Assembly: GCF_004027225.2 (NCBI RefSeq)
Contig: NC_044278.2
Coordinates: 80,612,923 to 80,676,922 of the forward strand
Length of the DNA stretch: 64,000 nt
Direction: 5' to 3'
Source of the DNA: Strigops habroptila
Taxonomy: Eukaryota; Chordata; Aves; Psittaciformes; Psittacidae
Shown here: in pieces, positions 45,093 through 58,056 of the stretch
Layout of the letters: every line of letters begins with the position of its first letter
How positions within the stretch are numbered: the stretch's first letter is position 1
The notes under the pieces: generated by a model
Database searches by the model: none
What the model was told of the DNA's origin: nothing
The model's input: only the letters and a program-made list of their open reading frames with translations
Program-made: the position numbers and the translations under genes

Positions 45093-47279
45093 TCCATTCC
45101 CTGATAGGAAAGTACTTTGACATAATACACCTGCAAGGAGTGGTTTCTCTCTGTTCAGTACAGAAGGAGCCATTTTAGGCTAGAGCATTCTATTATTTTA
45201 GCACTAAACTAATCTTTAAGTCACTAAGACAAATGCATATACCTGTTATTTACTGGTTTAAGTAGTTTCTGGAAAACACTAGCTCATCTCTTGCATCCTT
45301 CACATGATTCGGTTTCCTGCAAGGAGTGTTTGCCCCAAAAAGTACACTGGTGAGGCCTCCATGTTTTATGGTACAGGTGGTAATATTCTGTGAAGTTTTA
45401 TGCCCCTAAAGGTATCTAGGATTTAAAAATCTTTACTTAATATGTCTAAAGCTTACAAGTTGAAGGTCAAAAAGATTGATTTACCATTCTTGAAAATTAG
45501 ACCTTATTATGATATACAGGCCAATTTGTGCTCTTCACATCTCTTAATTCCAGGTCTTTACAGATGCAGACAGAAATCAAGACATTGGTTACACTCAAGT
45601 TAGTTACATTTTAGACCTTTTTTTAAAATGCCTAAACACGTCTTAGAATGAAAACTGAAATGCTAAGATACGACCCTAAGCCCTATGTATGAATAAGGTT
45701 TCTTCTGGGCTTTGTTATAAAACTCATTTGTGCTACATATATAGTAAGAAAAAGAAGACTCTTAATCACTTTGTTCTGCTTGAGCAGTATTATTGCCTTC
45801 CCTTGAAATACCTTGTCCACTGGCACTTTATCTGTAGCTCCTTGGCAAGCTTGCAATGGGGTGATTTCATATTCATTCTACTAAAACACTTACACCCCAT
45901 GGAAACCCAGTGTTACATCATGTATCCTGTTTATGTCACTGCATGCAAGAAGTCTGCTCAGGATCTAACTTTAGCTTGCAGGCTTTACCTGCAAGTTTTA
46001 TCATTTGTATTATATTTGATGAATATTTATTTGACTTAAAATGACAACACCCACATCTTCTCCTGCTATGGACATTTGGCCTGTATGCTGGTAGATGACA
46101 AATATAATCTTATGAGATTACTGGTTTATCCTCATGCTATATTTTTATGAAATATGAAAAACCCCTTTTGTTTAAATAAAATAGAGGAGTTAGTTTACAT
46201 TTAGTGTCTTAGAATTACCTTATTTTTACATTATCTTTTTCTTTCTCTCTCTCTTTTTTTTTTTTTTTCTTTCTGCTCGTAACACTCAAGATAGTGTAAT
46301 TACCTATATTTATATTTTGGGATTTTGATATTAAAAAGTGTCATTTATTTCCTGGGGAAGGTCCAGCTATGTTCAAAAAGGCTTGCTTTTTCTTTAGCAG
46401 GTCTCTCTTTTGTGTGATTCAGTGAGATGATTATCATGAGTTTAAACAGGATGTACACGAGCAGTAAGCAGCCTGGCATACTCTTAGATTCGCTATTTCC
46501 AGCGTTCAGACCCTGTACGCAAACAGCAGATTGACTGTGGACAGGCAGATGGACTATCTAGACTTGCTTGCTGACATATTCATTCCCTAATGTCAAATGC
46601 CATATCAGTAGCATATGAGATGCCCTTACTTGCAAGATCATATGTGTTCTGAGTGGTGCTGTCAATGATTGAAGCTATTTTGAAGATGACCTTTGTATGC
46701 CTGCCTATCAAGCAAAACATGTGCACAACATAAATTTTCCCAAAACTCAGTGTTAGACTGCAAGATATGGCTTTAAATTGCATCTTATTTCCAAGGTTTG
46801 TAGCATAAACAGAAAAGAACTGAGGGAAAAATGATACATGATGTATCGCAAGAACTGTTATATTAAGCACAAGGTGACTGGAGATAATGAAAAATATCTA
46901 CTGTGAAAGAAATACAGCAGATTACTCAGGAAACCTTTGGATTGCATCAGGGAAAATGTTTCTGATTCAACAAGTAAAGAAAGCAAATAAAGGAGATATT
47001 ATTTTATATTCATTGAAAATTGTGAGGAATGGATGAGAATTTGAGGCTGGAAGGTCCATTCAAGAGCAGCCATTAGAAAAACAGATTCATGATCATTCAG
47101 GACAGAAGGAGAAATAGCAGCTGAGTGATAGAAGATGATAAACTTCATTAAATTCACAGAATGGGTAAGCAAGATCTTATGTAAAGGAAAATGCTGTTAA
47201 AGGATTAGCACCTTAGAAATAATACACACAATAACATAATATCCACCCACAGGTATATACTATCCTACTGTGAAGAAAG
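45093..47279. other. Gene-poor DNA, no gene seen
   Basis: The 116-codon open frame at 45689-46039 has no recognisable domain and lies in AT-rich sequence. A pyrimidine/T-rich tract lies at 46235-46273. Confidence 0.5.
46235..46273. repeat. Pyrimidine-rich (CTTT/CT)n and poly-T tract
   Basis: CT dinucleotides run into about 15 T residues on the plus strand. Confidence 0.85.
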
Positions 47280-48830
47280 AGAAGGAATGCAGTAAAAGAT
47301 CAGTTTGATTAAAGCATGAACTGTGCATGAACCTGTAACGCAAGAAAGAATCAAGCTGGAAGCAGAAACTAGGTCAGACTACTGAAGACAAGTGATAAAT
47401 GTAACATGAACACGTAGGAACAAAATTTAAAAAAGCCAAAGCTCAAAACGAGATGCATCTGCCAAGAGATATCAATCAATTCAGAAGTGCAATTGTAAGA
47501 GAGGGAAAGTGAAGGAAAGGGTGAATTGGTCAGCTGTTCAGTGGAGAGGAAAAGCTATTGCTGGATGATACTCAGAAGGTCAAATTTTGTAATAACTTTT
47601 TTGCCTCGGTCCTTAAAGGAATGATCAATTGCGATTGAGGGGTATTATAGTTAATACCAGTGATAAGAGTAAAGACCTCAACTTTGAATGGGAATGGAAC
47701 AATTTAGAGATTAGAGTTTTTCAAGTCAGCAAGGGATTATGAGTTTCCTAACGAAGAAATTAAAGAACTTCATGATGAAATATTAGATACTACTGTTGTA
47801 CTTGAAAGCATGTGATGGGCAGGTAATGTCTTGAAAGGTTAATGAAGGGAAAGCCAGTGTCTGTCCTTAAGGAGCTTAATTTCTGCTCTCAGAAAATGAA
47901 CAACTGACAAAAACTAATTGTTAGCACTGAAAGACAACAAAGATGTTAGTAGTAGCCAATGTAAAAATTTCAAATTCGTGTGACTTCCTGCTACAGCAGG
48001 GCAACAGGATTTGAGAACATAAATGTCTTTATGTATCATCTTGTATTAAAAAATAGGAAAATATGATCTGTATTTGGTGTGTTTGGCTAGATGGTCTTCA
48101 AAGGTCTCTTCCAACCCAAACCATGCTATGCTATGATTCTTTGAAGCACTGACATGGTGTGGATACAGAAGGATTTGGTAGGTTTTACATGCCATGAAAT
48201 AATGATCAGTGATTTGCAAGAAGGGAAAGCATGTGTCTAGTATAGTTCCCCAGAGATGTTTCTTCAGTCTGTGTTCATATTTTTTATTAATGATCAGAAG
48301 AATATGCTGTTGTGGTTTAAGCCATTCAATTTTCAAGTAACATGGAGCTTGGTGGCATGAGAAGAACATAGAATTCAAAATGACCTTAAAAAAATTTACC
48401 AAGTAGCTTGAAAATAGCAAAATGAAACTGAATAGGGACAAGTGTAATGTGTTATTCTTGGGCAGGAGTAATCAACTAGGCATATATGGGAAAGGAATAT
48501 CCGGTTAAATAGCAATACTTCACAAAAGGAGATGGGGCTGCATTGGATGACAAGGTGAGCATAAGACACAGATGGAAAAAGTGAAAAATCATTTTTATAT
48601 ATCCAGGGAATATAGTATGTAAGACATAAAATACTACTTGTTATCATCAAAGTTACAGTACAGTATCCAAGTTTGGGGCAATGCATTTAAATAAAGGCAA
48701 CTGACAAGCTCAGAGAAAAGAATTAAGAGTGATCACAAATATACAAAATATGATCTGCATTGAAAGACCTGGCCTGGATGGCCTAATGACTACCTGTAGT
48801 CCCTTCTAGCTCTGTGATAGTTAAAGTTAG
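47280..48830 (+). mobile_element. Ancient CR1/L3-type LINE relic (ORF2 linker to 3' end)
   Basis: No long frame survives, but three-frame reading recovers ORF2 landmarks in the right order. They are KAKAQNEMHLPRDINQF near 47.43 kb (linker), NNFFASVLK near 47.6 kb, FxFFINDQK near 48.28 kb (reverse-transcriptase core), MKLNRDKCNVLFLGRSNQ near 48.42 kb and YSIQVWGNAF near 48.67 kb. The last-resort 3' end (GGCCTAATGACTACCTGTAG, CTTCTAGCTCTGTGATAG) closes it near 48.83 kb. Internal deletions are present. It is far more decayed than the other CR1 copies, so it is probably an old insertion predating most of them. Confidence 0.75.
48080..48144 (+). mobile_element. Short CR1 3' tail inserted inside the ancient relic
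   Basis: GGTCTTCAAAGGTCTCTTCC, AACCCAAACCATGCTATGCT, ATGATTCTTTGA. This is a normal CR1 3' end in the middle of the older relic, so it is a later insertion or an alternative end. Confidence 0.8.
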
Positions 48831-49023
48831 AAGTCAGCTCACATAGGTTTGATGATTATGTTACAAGATCCCAGCTGTCAGTCTGTCTTCAGTCATTATA
48901 ATGTGAAAATACTTGAAACAAAGAGGGGAAATGATTAAGCTCCAGACATATTATTGGAAAGTTAACAAAACATAAAGCAAGATGACATGCATTATTTTGT
49001 CTAGAATAAATCCAGTGTAAAAG

Positions 49024-49127
49024 AGAATCATAGAATCATGGAATCAACTATATTGGAAAAGATATTTAAGATCATCAAGTCCAACCCCAGGACTGCCGAG
49101 TCCACCACTAAACCATGTCACTAAATA
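49024..49127 (-). mobile_element. CR1 3' end fragment (minus strand)
   Basis: AGAATCATAGAATCATGGAA, then GATCATCAAGTCCAACCCC and CCACTAAACCATGTCACTAA. It is immediately followed by a 21-base duplication (TCACTAAATATGAGTGACAT). Confidence 0.9.
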
Positions 49128-49157
49128 TGAGTGACATATCACTAAATATGAGTGACA
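49118..49157. repeat. About 21-base tandem duplication at a CR1 edge
   Basis: TCACTAAATATGAGTGACA is repeated twice. It overlaps the edge of the CR1 fragment (the ATGTCACTAA of the element). Confidence 0.85.
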
Positions 49158-50373
49158 ACACAGAGATGTGAGTTTTTTTGGCACACGTGTATGTGAAAAT
49201 ACAAGTATGATAATATATGAAAATCAGTGATATTCAGTCATTTACTTTCCTGTTTAAGAAAAGAATTGTTTTATGGTTATAACTAGAAAGGCCACAAACT
49301 TATATTAGACAGGTCTTTACTAAAGAAAAAAAATAATGTTTATATGTGCTTTCTGAAATAAAGTGTGTCCTATATTTGCAGTATAACATTGTATTCAACT
49401 GATATAATTTGAGTAAAGGTTTAAAATGAAGACTGCATAAATGTGTTAGGTAATGCTCTCTTCAAAATATTGTGACCTACAGCAATTCAGCTTTTTCTAA
49501 AAGCAAAGACTTTGTTCTGCAAAACTAATTTATAACTCATTTTCAGTTCAGATGATTTAGCAGTATTCAAATAAGAGAGCTTCACAGAGAAGAAAAATAT
49601 TCCAGACTTCACAAAACTGATTAACAGATTTCTGGGGTGAATGCCTCTACTATAATATCAGATGCGCTCATTAGAGAAAAAAAGAAACTAACTTCCAACA
49701 AGGTGAGAAAGCAGCTCTAGATAAATAAAGTTATTTCACTACTAAATTTTATATTAAAAGTGAATCAATAAGATTAAGCAAAAAAAAAAAAAGCAAATAA
49801 ATAGGAAGTTCAGTTTTTATATAAACTGTTGTACTATGTGAAGAACCTCTTAAAATGCTCTATTACTAACATAAATTCTTTATATGGCTGTGATTAGAAA
49901 GTTGAGACTTCTGTCTGGATTTTGAATTCTAGAGGCCCTGTGAAATGGATGCACCCTCCAGACTAAAGTAATTTTTGCAGTATTTTGAAGTCAGTGTGTG
50001 TTCCATCCCTTCCAAGCCATTCCGCTGAGAAAGAAGTTTGAGTATTAGAGAAGGCAGCTTAATTTTCCATTCGCTAGCTGTAGACCAGTGGTGTCTGAAA
50101 TGCAAGCAAACAAGTTGCGCAAAATCCAATTAAAAGCAACAATGCTGTAGAAATTCAGCTGGTTAGAGGTGTTCGTGGTTTGGTAAAATTTGGCTTTTTA
50201 CGCAATTTTCTTTTGCATGCTTTAAAACAGTCAGTGGAATTTTGGTTTATTTGTATTAGAAAAATAATTCATTACTTTGGCTTGTAAGGTTCCTGGTGTA
50301 TCTATAGCCTCATACTGAAGGATTAAAGGATGGATCAACACAAAGAGTAGCACACGATGAAGACTTTGGATCT
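49158..50373. other. Gene-poor AT-rich DNA, no gene seen
   Basis: Unique sequence between the CR1 fragment and the LTR. No coding signal. Confidence 0.5.
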
Positions 50374-50945
50374 TGTGCTGGTTTCGTCTGGAATAGAGAT
50401 AATTTTATTTATTGTAGCTAGTAGGGGACTATATTGTGGATTTCTGCTGGAAACACTGTTGATAACACAGGGATGTTTTAGTTACTGCTGAGGAGTGCTT
50501 ACTCAGAGTCATCTTCTGCTCTTCACCCCACCTCACCAGCAAGTAGGCTTGGGGTGCACAAGAAGCTGGAAAGGGACACAGCCGGGACAGCTGACCCCAA
50601 CTGACCCAAGGGATATCCCACAGCGTATGGTGTCATGCTATGTAAAGCTGGGGGAAGAAGAAAGGGGGGAGTGATGGCATTTGTCTTCCCAAAAAATGTT
50701 ATGTGTGATGGAGCCCTGCTTTCCTGGAGATGGCTGAACACCTGCCTGCCCATGGGAAGTGATGAACGAATTTTTGGTTTGCTTTTCTTGTATGTGTGGC
50801 CTTTGCTTTCCCCATTAAACTGACTTTATCTCAGCCCACAAGTTTTCTCACTTTTACTCTTCTGTTTCTCTCCCCCATCCCAATGTGGTGGGTGTGAGCG
50901 AGTGGCTGTGTGGGCTTAGTTGCCAACTGGGGTTAAACCACAACA
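50374..50945 (-). mobile_element. Solo LTR of an avian endogenous retrovirus (minus strand)
   Basis: On the minus strand the element begins TGTTGTGGTTTAACCCCAGT and ends CGAAACCAGCACA, i.e. TG...CA ends about 572 bases apart. Inside are the family hallmarks GGCAACTAAGCCCACACAGC and AAACATCCCTGTGTTATCAA. The flanking five bases GATCT (left) and GACCT (right) form an imperfect target-site duplication. No retroviral internal sequence lies nearby, so it is a solo LTR left after recombination between the two LTRs of a provirus. Confidence 0.9.
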
Positions 50946-53900
50946 GACCTCTAGTCCTGATTCTCTTCTCACACTTTTCTTCAAAATATTATATTCCAGT
51001 TGACTGCAATGGAGTTATTCTTTATATGTACTGGAGTTAAGGTAAAGCAGTGGTAGACACATACATAAATAGAGAAAGAGAAAATAGGGAAATGTAGATT
51101 TCGCTTGCCTAGTGCAGGGCTAGCTCTACCCTGGCAAATGCAATTGCTCCAGACAGTGATTCTGAGTCTGCAGGCCAAGTGGGATGTGGCTAGGACTACC
51201 CTGCAGTTCAGTAACCTGACTACATTCATGCTGTAAAATGCTCAGCCCTGGGGCCTGTTGCATGCCCTTGCAGATTTCATTATTATTTTGTGTGTGGTGT
51301 TTCTGGTTCAGTGTTTTGCAATAGTCCTAGGAGACTATTGCACCCTGCCAGATTGCATTGATTAAGAGGAGTGACATTTGTCTAGAACAGGAATAAGAGG
51401 GATGTATCTCTTCTTTATCCCTACACTGGCACTTGGAGAGGCTTGTGATGACTGATATGATATTCCTAAACACCCCCTCTCAAACCCATTTTGCTTCACT
51501 AAAGAGATTCCCCAAACCACCTCCAATGTTAGCTGAAGCAGACAGCTGTGCCTGGAGGAGCATGCAGGACCAAGCACACCCATCCTTTTGTAGGGACATA
51601 AAAGGGAAAGCAGGAACAGACCCAATGTTCTGCAGGATTATCTATGTATTTTGGGATTTTTTATGAAGAGATGTGGCAAGGAAGTCAGCCTCTTCTTTAG
51701 ACTTGAGGAGTAACATGGAAAATAACCTTCATGGGTGGAGTTTTGCTTAGTTTAGGCCCAAAAGCTACTTGCTTTTGCAGATGCTTTGCATTCAGTGAAC
51801 TGAAAATGCTCTTGTGCATGTTGCCTGTCTTTCACCCAGTCCTTGTCTCTGGACCTGCCAGGACTGTCCAGTTTGACAGTGAATTGTCCAGTTCCCTAGG
51901 TAAGAAATTGTTGATTCTTGTGTGGCTTCCAGTACAGGTGCCGATACCAGGCATGGAAACCAAGAGGATATTGTTTTCTGTAGAAGAGCTGTGGGGTCCC
52001 ATTTTCTGTCCACAGCTTGTGTGTGCTTTGGGTGGGAATCTTGTAAGGACCTTGGCTCTCACTGGAATAAAGTGTGTTACCCTGGTGACATGCATCTTGT
52101 CTTCCAGGTCATTGCATAAAAAGGCCAAAGAATTGCAACTGCAGGCCACAGAGGAGGACCAGACCACTTTGCACTCACCCTCCTCCACTGTGCCAGAGTA
52201 GAGGATGCTACAGAGTGGATGGGAAGAAGGCATCCGTGGAGGTTCCCATTTCAGAGGGGACACTTGGATCCATGCTACCTGTGGGAACACCACAGCTCAT
52301 GACAGTGTGCCCTTTCTCAAAGTGTTGGGGCAGCAGGCTGATTCTGTGGGGGGAGTTCTGGTTTACCTTGAATCACCTGCTAAACCCAGGTGCAGTAGGT
52401 ACAGTTAAGTCCTCTGCATCCCATGGCTTTCTCTGTCCTGTGTAATACAAGTTAGCAGATGCCAGCAGAGTGGGTTAATCGGATGTGCACAGTACAGAAA
52501 AGCAGCCCTGGGTACAGTTATGGAAAGAGGGTTTCTATGCCTACATTGAGTGGCCAGGAACATCCATGGTGGTGTGTGGCATGGCTGGGGCACTCACCAG
52601 GATATCCTAAAAAGCAGGCACTTCAGGCAGGGCAGTCTGGGCAAGAGGGTTTTCAAGAGGCTTTTGCTTAGAAATCCACCACAGGGGCAGGAAATGTCCT
52701 CCAAGTTACACTGTATGCTTTTGGAAATATTTTCATTTAAATACAAGTTATCCCTCACAGCTTTTAAATCTTCAGGATTCATTTATCTTCAAATTTAACT
52801 TCTTCCATATGTTAACCATCATCTAAAGAACCAGAGCTGATGAGCTGCTTGGAAATGTTTTGTCATGCCGTATATGAGTTTCTCGCTTTGCAGCTAAATG
52901 TTTTTACATTTAACTTACACCCCTTCTGAGAAAAGATGAGTATTCACTCTTAGTACTGTTATTTCAAACTTACGTAATAGCTATTCATTTGTTTGATGAG
53001 TGAATTTTCCATTAAGGATTTCCAAGCCTCACATCACAGTAGTCTGGAGTTGCAACCACAATTTGATGCAACCTTGGCTTGCACATAATTAGTACTGAAT
53101 GGTGCAGGATGCCACCATCTTTCCCTATGATGGAAACTCTGGCTTAAGTGATGCAGAGCACTTCCATTTGATCTAAACAAAATTGATTCAATTTAGCAAG
53201 TCAATATCACTAAAGAGCATCTTGGGACTTAATAACGTGCATACAGTATGATAAAATGTTTGGTAAGTGCAAGGGTAAATAGGGATCTTGTTACAGAAGC
53301 TATTAGATAAATTTGCAAATGGATTTGTTTGTTTATCTACATTTATAAAAAAATCTTATGCAATTCTACCGTTGACTGTCTATAGATATACTTCATAATT
53401 ATATTTGTCTTTCAGATTGCATTTGGAGTCTTCTGTGTAAGAATTTTATCAATGAAATCTAGCAAAGTGAAAGCAGAAAAAAATCAAATTTGGTTACATT
53501 AAGCATAATTCAGAATAGGTTTAGCACTCAGTGAATTCTTTTTGCCTGTGGTAAAGTCAGCAGACAACATGTCTGTTGATTTATATCAAAATACTTTAGA
53601 AAGGCATGGGAGTAAGAGAAGAAAAGTAGAAAACTTACAGTTGTACTGCAAAAGTAAGCAGTTTCATTTAGATTCATTATTTGTCCATTCATGTCTGAAA
53701 TCCTCCAGAATTTGTACTACATGAATAGCGGGAGCACATACTCACTCTAAAAAGGTCTTGTTTAGGAGGACTCTGAATCACCAGTGTTAAAACAAGATCT
53801 GACCTGCCCTTCCGCTCCATATCTTAAATAAACAGATTTGTCAGTCTCCATTCTTCACACCTCTGTCATTCACGGCAGCATCGATTGACACCTGCTCCAC

Positions 53901-54510
53901 AATAAAAAATGCAGCAGCTGTCCTGTCCAGTCTCTTCATGCTGTGACTAAGCTCCCACATGCATTAAATTGCAGCATTCCCTCCTAGATGAGAGTTCCCA
54001 TCAGCTGCTCCTCTGTGGGGGTCAAAGAGCCCAGCCACGCTGCTGGGACATGTGAGAAACCAATTGCATGCCATGGATCCATTGAGGTATCCATCAGCTG
54101 GATGCTGAATGTTATGTCTACCGTCAAATACCAAAAAACGTAGCACACCTTTGAAATTAAATTTGAGGGAAACCCAGCATTTAGGGGGAAGTATGCACAG
54201 TGCCATTAAGTTTGACAGCTGTCCAAATCACATGAGTTTAACATAAAGATCTCTGCAGAAAGTAACAGCTGACACAGTAACAATGAACAGTCAGCAACAT
54301 AAATATTAATATTAAACTAAATTGGTTTAACAACACAGAATAATCAAACAGGGAAAGTAAATTACCCTTGGAAACTGGTAAACTGAAGAAACTCTGGAGA
54401 ATCTTCTCTACCTAAATACTACTGTATCATACCCTTATATCCCTGAAATCCTCATAGGAATCCATAATTGTTAGTCTTAAAATTTGTTTCCAATGGATGA
54501 AAGGCTGGAG
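50946..54510. other. Gene-poor DNA, no gene seen
   Basis: Less AT-rich around 51.4-52.7 kb, where several overlapping open frames of 60-156 codons occur on both strands (for example 51731-52201 and 51832-52293). None has a recognisable domain, and overlapping open frames on both strands argue for chance. Confidence 0.45.
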
Positions 54511-54535
54511 AAAAAAAAAAAAAAAAAAAAAAAAA
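54511..54535. repeat. Poly-A run (25 A)
   Basis: Twenty-five consecutive A residues. No retroposed gene or SINE body is recognised upstream. Confidence 0.9.
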
Positions 54536-57521
54536 GCCCAGTGCAAGTCTTGTAATAGCATAAAGTTTGGAAATCTGAATGAGAAATTGTATGCTTTTTA
54601 TCAGTAGTTTTTCCAGCTACAGTGTTGGACTAAATATAATTCTGTGAAAGTGTTTGTTTGCTTCCGGGACTAATGAAAAGAGAAACTTATATACACCCAG
54701 AATATCTGTCAAAACCCACCAAACAGATGTAGATGTGCTGCTTCTTTTTCAGTAGGGCACAGTCACTTCCTAATATTTCCCCCGAAGACACTGCTTTCAA
54801 AAGCAATACCACAGTTTTTAGAACTTCCCTTACATTTTTTGAAATAAGAGGTCTCATTGTGTGCTTTGACTGTTGCAATTATTTAATGATGTTTGTAATA
54901 AGTACATTTTGCATGTGAATGGTGCTATATAATCAATTATAACAACACACAGATTTTCAAATATTAGACTATCTTCCTGACTAAAACTGTGGCTAATCCT
55001 TGTGCTTTATCACCAAATCAGGTCTGGGATGACTTGACATGCTCAGCGAAAAAGCTTTTGAGATTCTTAGCTGTTTCGCCTCCAGTGAACACCAGATCGC
55101 ACATTATTCTGTGGATCATGACTGTCAAACATTTTTGTTGGGAATGGTCTCTTCAAGATGTTCATGTCACAGTGCTTCTTTTTTCAGGCATGGATTCAGC
55201 CTCTCTTTCCCAGGTGAGCCTCTTGACAGGAAAAGAGAAATAAGTGCTGTGTACTTTTCTGGCTTGATGTGGTTTTTAAGTGCACCCCTTTTTATCTATT
55301 GAGCAATAAACACTAAAGCAGTGTTACAGGCAGTAATTTCTCTTCCGTATTGTTAATGAAGATTTTACAGATAGTTTCTCTGTATTTCTGATACAGCCTG
55401 AGAAGTTCAGTATATTAAATCATTAAGCTTCTCTTTACAGTATTTAGCAAATCGGCATAGAAAGGAAATGGCAATAATTTTCATTTTTAGTACAGAATTG
55501 TCTGGCGAATTCTGCTACCTATTGGATAATCTGTGGAACAAAAGGTAGAAGAACAAATCTGATTCCCACTACCATCTTAGTAGCTCCAAAATCCTTCAAG
55601 GATACTTGTTTTGGCTTTGACTACACATGTTAAAAATGTGTATATTTTTATATTGCTGTTGTATATAATTGCTTTCTCTTTGACTAAGCATTATTTCTCA
55701 ATCAGGAATCCCCACGTGATTTGAAAACACTGCCCATATCACTGCTATATATGAATGTATTGCTGCTGGCAGAGACATAACTATGGAGCTTTTTGAGGAG
55801 TTTTTTGTAAATATTTTATCAATTATCATTTGCCTATGAAAGTGTATCATATATCTATATTATCTTAGGAATACCATAATTGTGCCCATTAGTGGGAGGG
55901 CAAGAAGAAGAGTGAGGCATTATTTTTCTTTTTCTGCAGAATCTTTTTAATGCAGGCTTATGCAGAATTCCCAGGAGACATTGCAATTGACACAGCAAAA
56001 AAACATTCTTGCAAACCTGCACAATGTCTATTTCGTATTCAGGTGGGATAAAGTCAGCATAATGAAAAGCAGTGTTGGGCTCCTCCTGAGTTTTTGACAA
56101 AGGCACAAATACTGGCTTTTATTCTCTGCTGTTCTACTATTCAGATAGAATAAAATATCAGTTGTGCATTTTTTTAATATGTCTGAATGAGCTCTCTTGG
56201 CATTTCAGGCTCAGTGCACATTGTGCTGGGTACTTGAGTTTTAATTTTCCTGTTCAGATAAATACTGCAACATTTCATGGTCCTACTACTCCTGAAGCCC
56301 TCTTAACAATCTTTGAAAGAGCCTTTTTTACTTTATGTGTATCTTATACTTTAATATTTGTTATACAAACTCTCCATAAGCCACTGGCAACCACTGCCAG
56401 TGGGCCAATAAGCATATGAGCGTCAGTTGGACTGTGGGCAAGGCTGGTTTTGAAGAAACAGTGGTAGATAATTCTGCTTAAAACAGCTCTAGGAGCCTAG
56501 GGCAGGTATTATTTCATTGTCTGACATCCAGGGGAACTGAACTCCCAGCTCTTACCCCAAAGGAGACCCCAAGGGCCAGCCTCAGTGAGCTGTCAGAAAT
56601 ACAAAGGTGTTTGTGCTTACTGCAAGAAGACAAATTCTGTTTTCAGTGGTGTTACGAAAGATATTCTTGAAGCATTTCTGCCAGCCTCCTACATGTTACA
56701 AGTGTTTCTGAAAAACTGCATCTTAGTGGTTACACCTTAGTAGGCACTAGTAGGTCATCTGTTGATTTGTTGCTCAGAGGGAAATTTTCCTTTTTCTCTA
56801 CCCAGACAAGTTGCCAAGACTCGCTCGCAAAAAGCTGCTTGTTTTGAACTCCAGATACTTTTCATTATTTCTTTAGTCCTTCATGACACAACTGTTAGAA
56901 AAAAAAAAACCATGACTCAGGCTGCACAGGCCACTTGAAGCTCATCAAGAAATTTGTGTGCTTGCTGACTGGCTGAGAAGCATCCTCACTTATACCTACC
57001 ACGCTGGAGCAGTGACAATCTGGTGATGAAATACTGTTGAGCAACCTGCAAGGGCTCCCTATGGAGGGAGCATCGCAGCAGTTGCGTATCTTTCTCCTTT
57101 GAGAACTGGACATATGTCGTAAGAAATGAATGAACATGGCAGTCAAAAACCTGCACAGAACCAAGGCAGGTGTAATCTGGTTTAGGATCTGGAAGCAGCA
57201 GGATAAAATTAAGCGTGGGTTAAATACCACCCTGGCATTCATCCAAGGCCTGGGGTGGATTTCATAGCTTGTGTTAAGTTTCATGTTGCCATGGCTGCGG
57301 TGCCCTCAATGGGTGGTTAAAACACACTCGAGGGTTTCTGCCTGAGTGGCAGGACTGTCTTTGCATTTAGATGCGCCTTCTGTGCTGTCATCTGGCCCAA
57401 GAAAACTCTTCATTGACTTGGTTTGTAAGCTTAGCCTCTCTCTACCCCAAAACCTGCTTTGCTGAAGCAGGTTGTGCATTATTTTATCTGCTTTTAAATA
57501 AAACATAAAAATGAAAAGGCA
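54536..57521. other. Gene-poor DNA, no gene seen
   Basis: AT-rich unique sequence. The 129-codon minus-strand frame at 56895-57284 has no recognisable domain. Confidence 0.5.
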
Positions 57522-58056
57522 TGTCATAGTTTAACCTAGACAGGAACTAAAGTACGATGCAGGTGGTAGGATGGGGAGGAGAATCGGACAAGAAGGTAAA
57601 ACCCATGGGTTGACATAAGAACAGTTTAATAATTGAAATAAAGTACAACAAATACAACAACAACAACAATAATAATAATAATAGAGAGGAATAAAACCCA
57701 AGGAACCTAAGGGAAGCACAATACAATTGCTTGCTACCTACTGACTGATACCCAGCCCAACCCCGAGCAGCGATCGGTCCCTTCCAAGTGAGTCCCCCCA
57801 GTTTATATACTGGGCATGACATGCTGTGGTATGGAATATCCCTTTGGCTAGTTTGGGTCAGGTGTCCTGTCTCTGCTTCCTCCCTGTCTCTGCATCCTCC
57901 TTCTCTTGTGTACCTCCTCACTGGCAGAGCATGAGAGACTGAAAAGTCCTTGGTCGGCCATTTTATAGCAACAACTAAAACATTGGTGTGTTATCAGCAT
58001 TGTTCTCATACTAAAGCCAAAACACAGAGCACTGTATTCCAGCTAAAACCGAGACA
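57522..58056 (+). mobile_element. Solo LTR of the same avian endogenous-retrovirus family (plus strand)
   Basis: Begins TGTCATAGTTTAACC and ends CTAAAACCGAGACA (TG...CA), about 535 bases. Shared family blocks with the 50.4 kb copy include ACAGTTTAATAATTGAAATA-type sequence, GGTATGGAATATCCCTTTGG and TGTGTTATCAGCATTGTTCT. A TATA-like TTTATATACTGG lies near 57802. Flanks AGGCA and AGGGA form an imperfect five-base target-site duplication. An internal CAA/AAT microsatellite (57642-57682) has expanded. No internal retroviral genes are present. Confidence 0.9.
57642..57682. repeat. (CAA)n/(AAT)n microsatellite within the LTR
   Basis: CAACAACAA passes into AATAATAATAAT. The equivalent place in the 34.9 kb LTR fragment also holds an AAT-rich expansion. 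Confidence 0.9.

Noticed and set aside
45689-46039. 116-codon plus-strand open frame
   Set aside because: Hydrophobic, low-complexity residues from AT-rich DNA, with no domain, splice partners or promoter signal.
51731-52293. Overlapping open frames of 153-156 codons on both strands
   Set aside because: Neither strand shows a domain or splice structure, and mutual overlap on both strands indicates chance.
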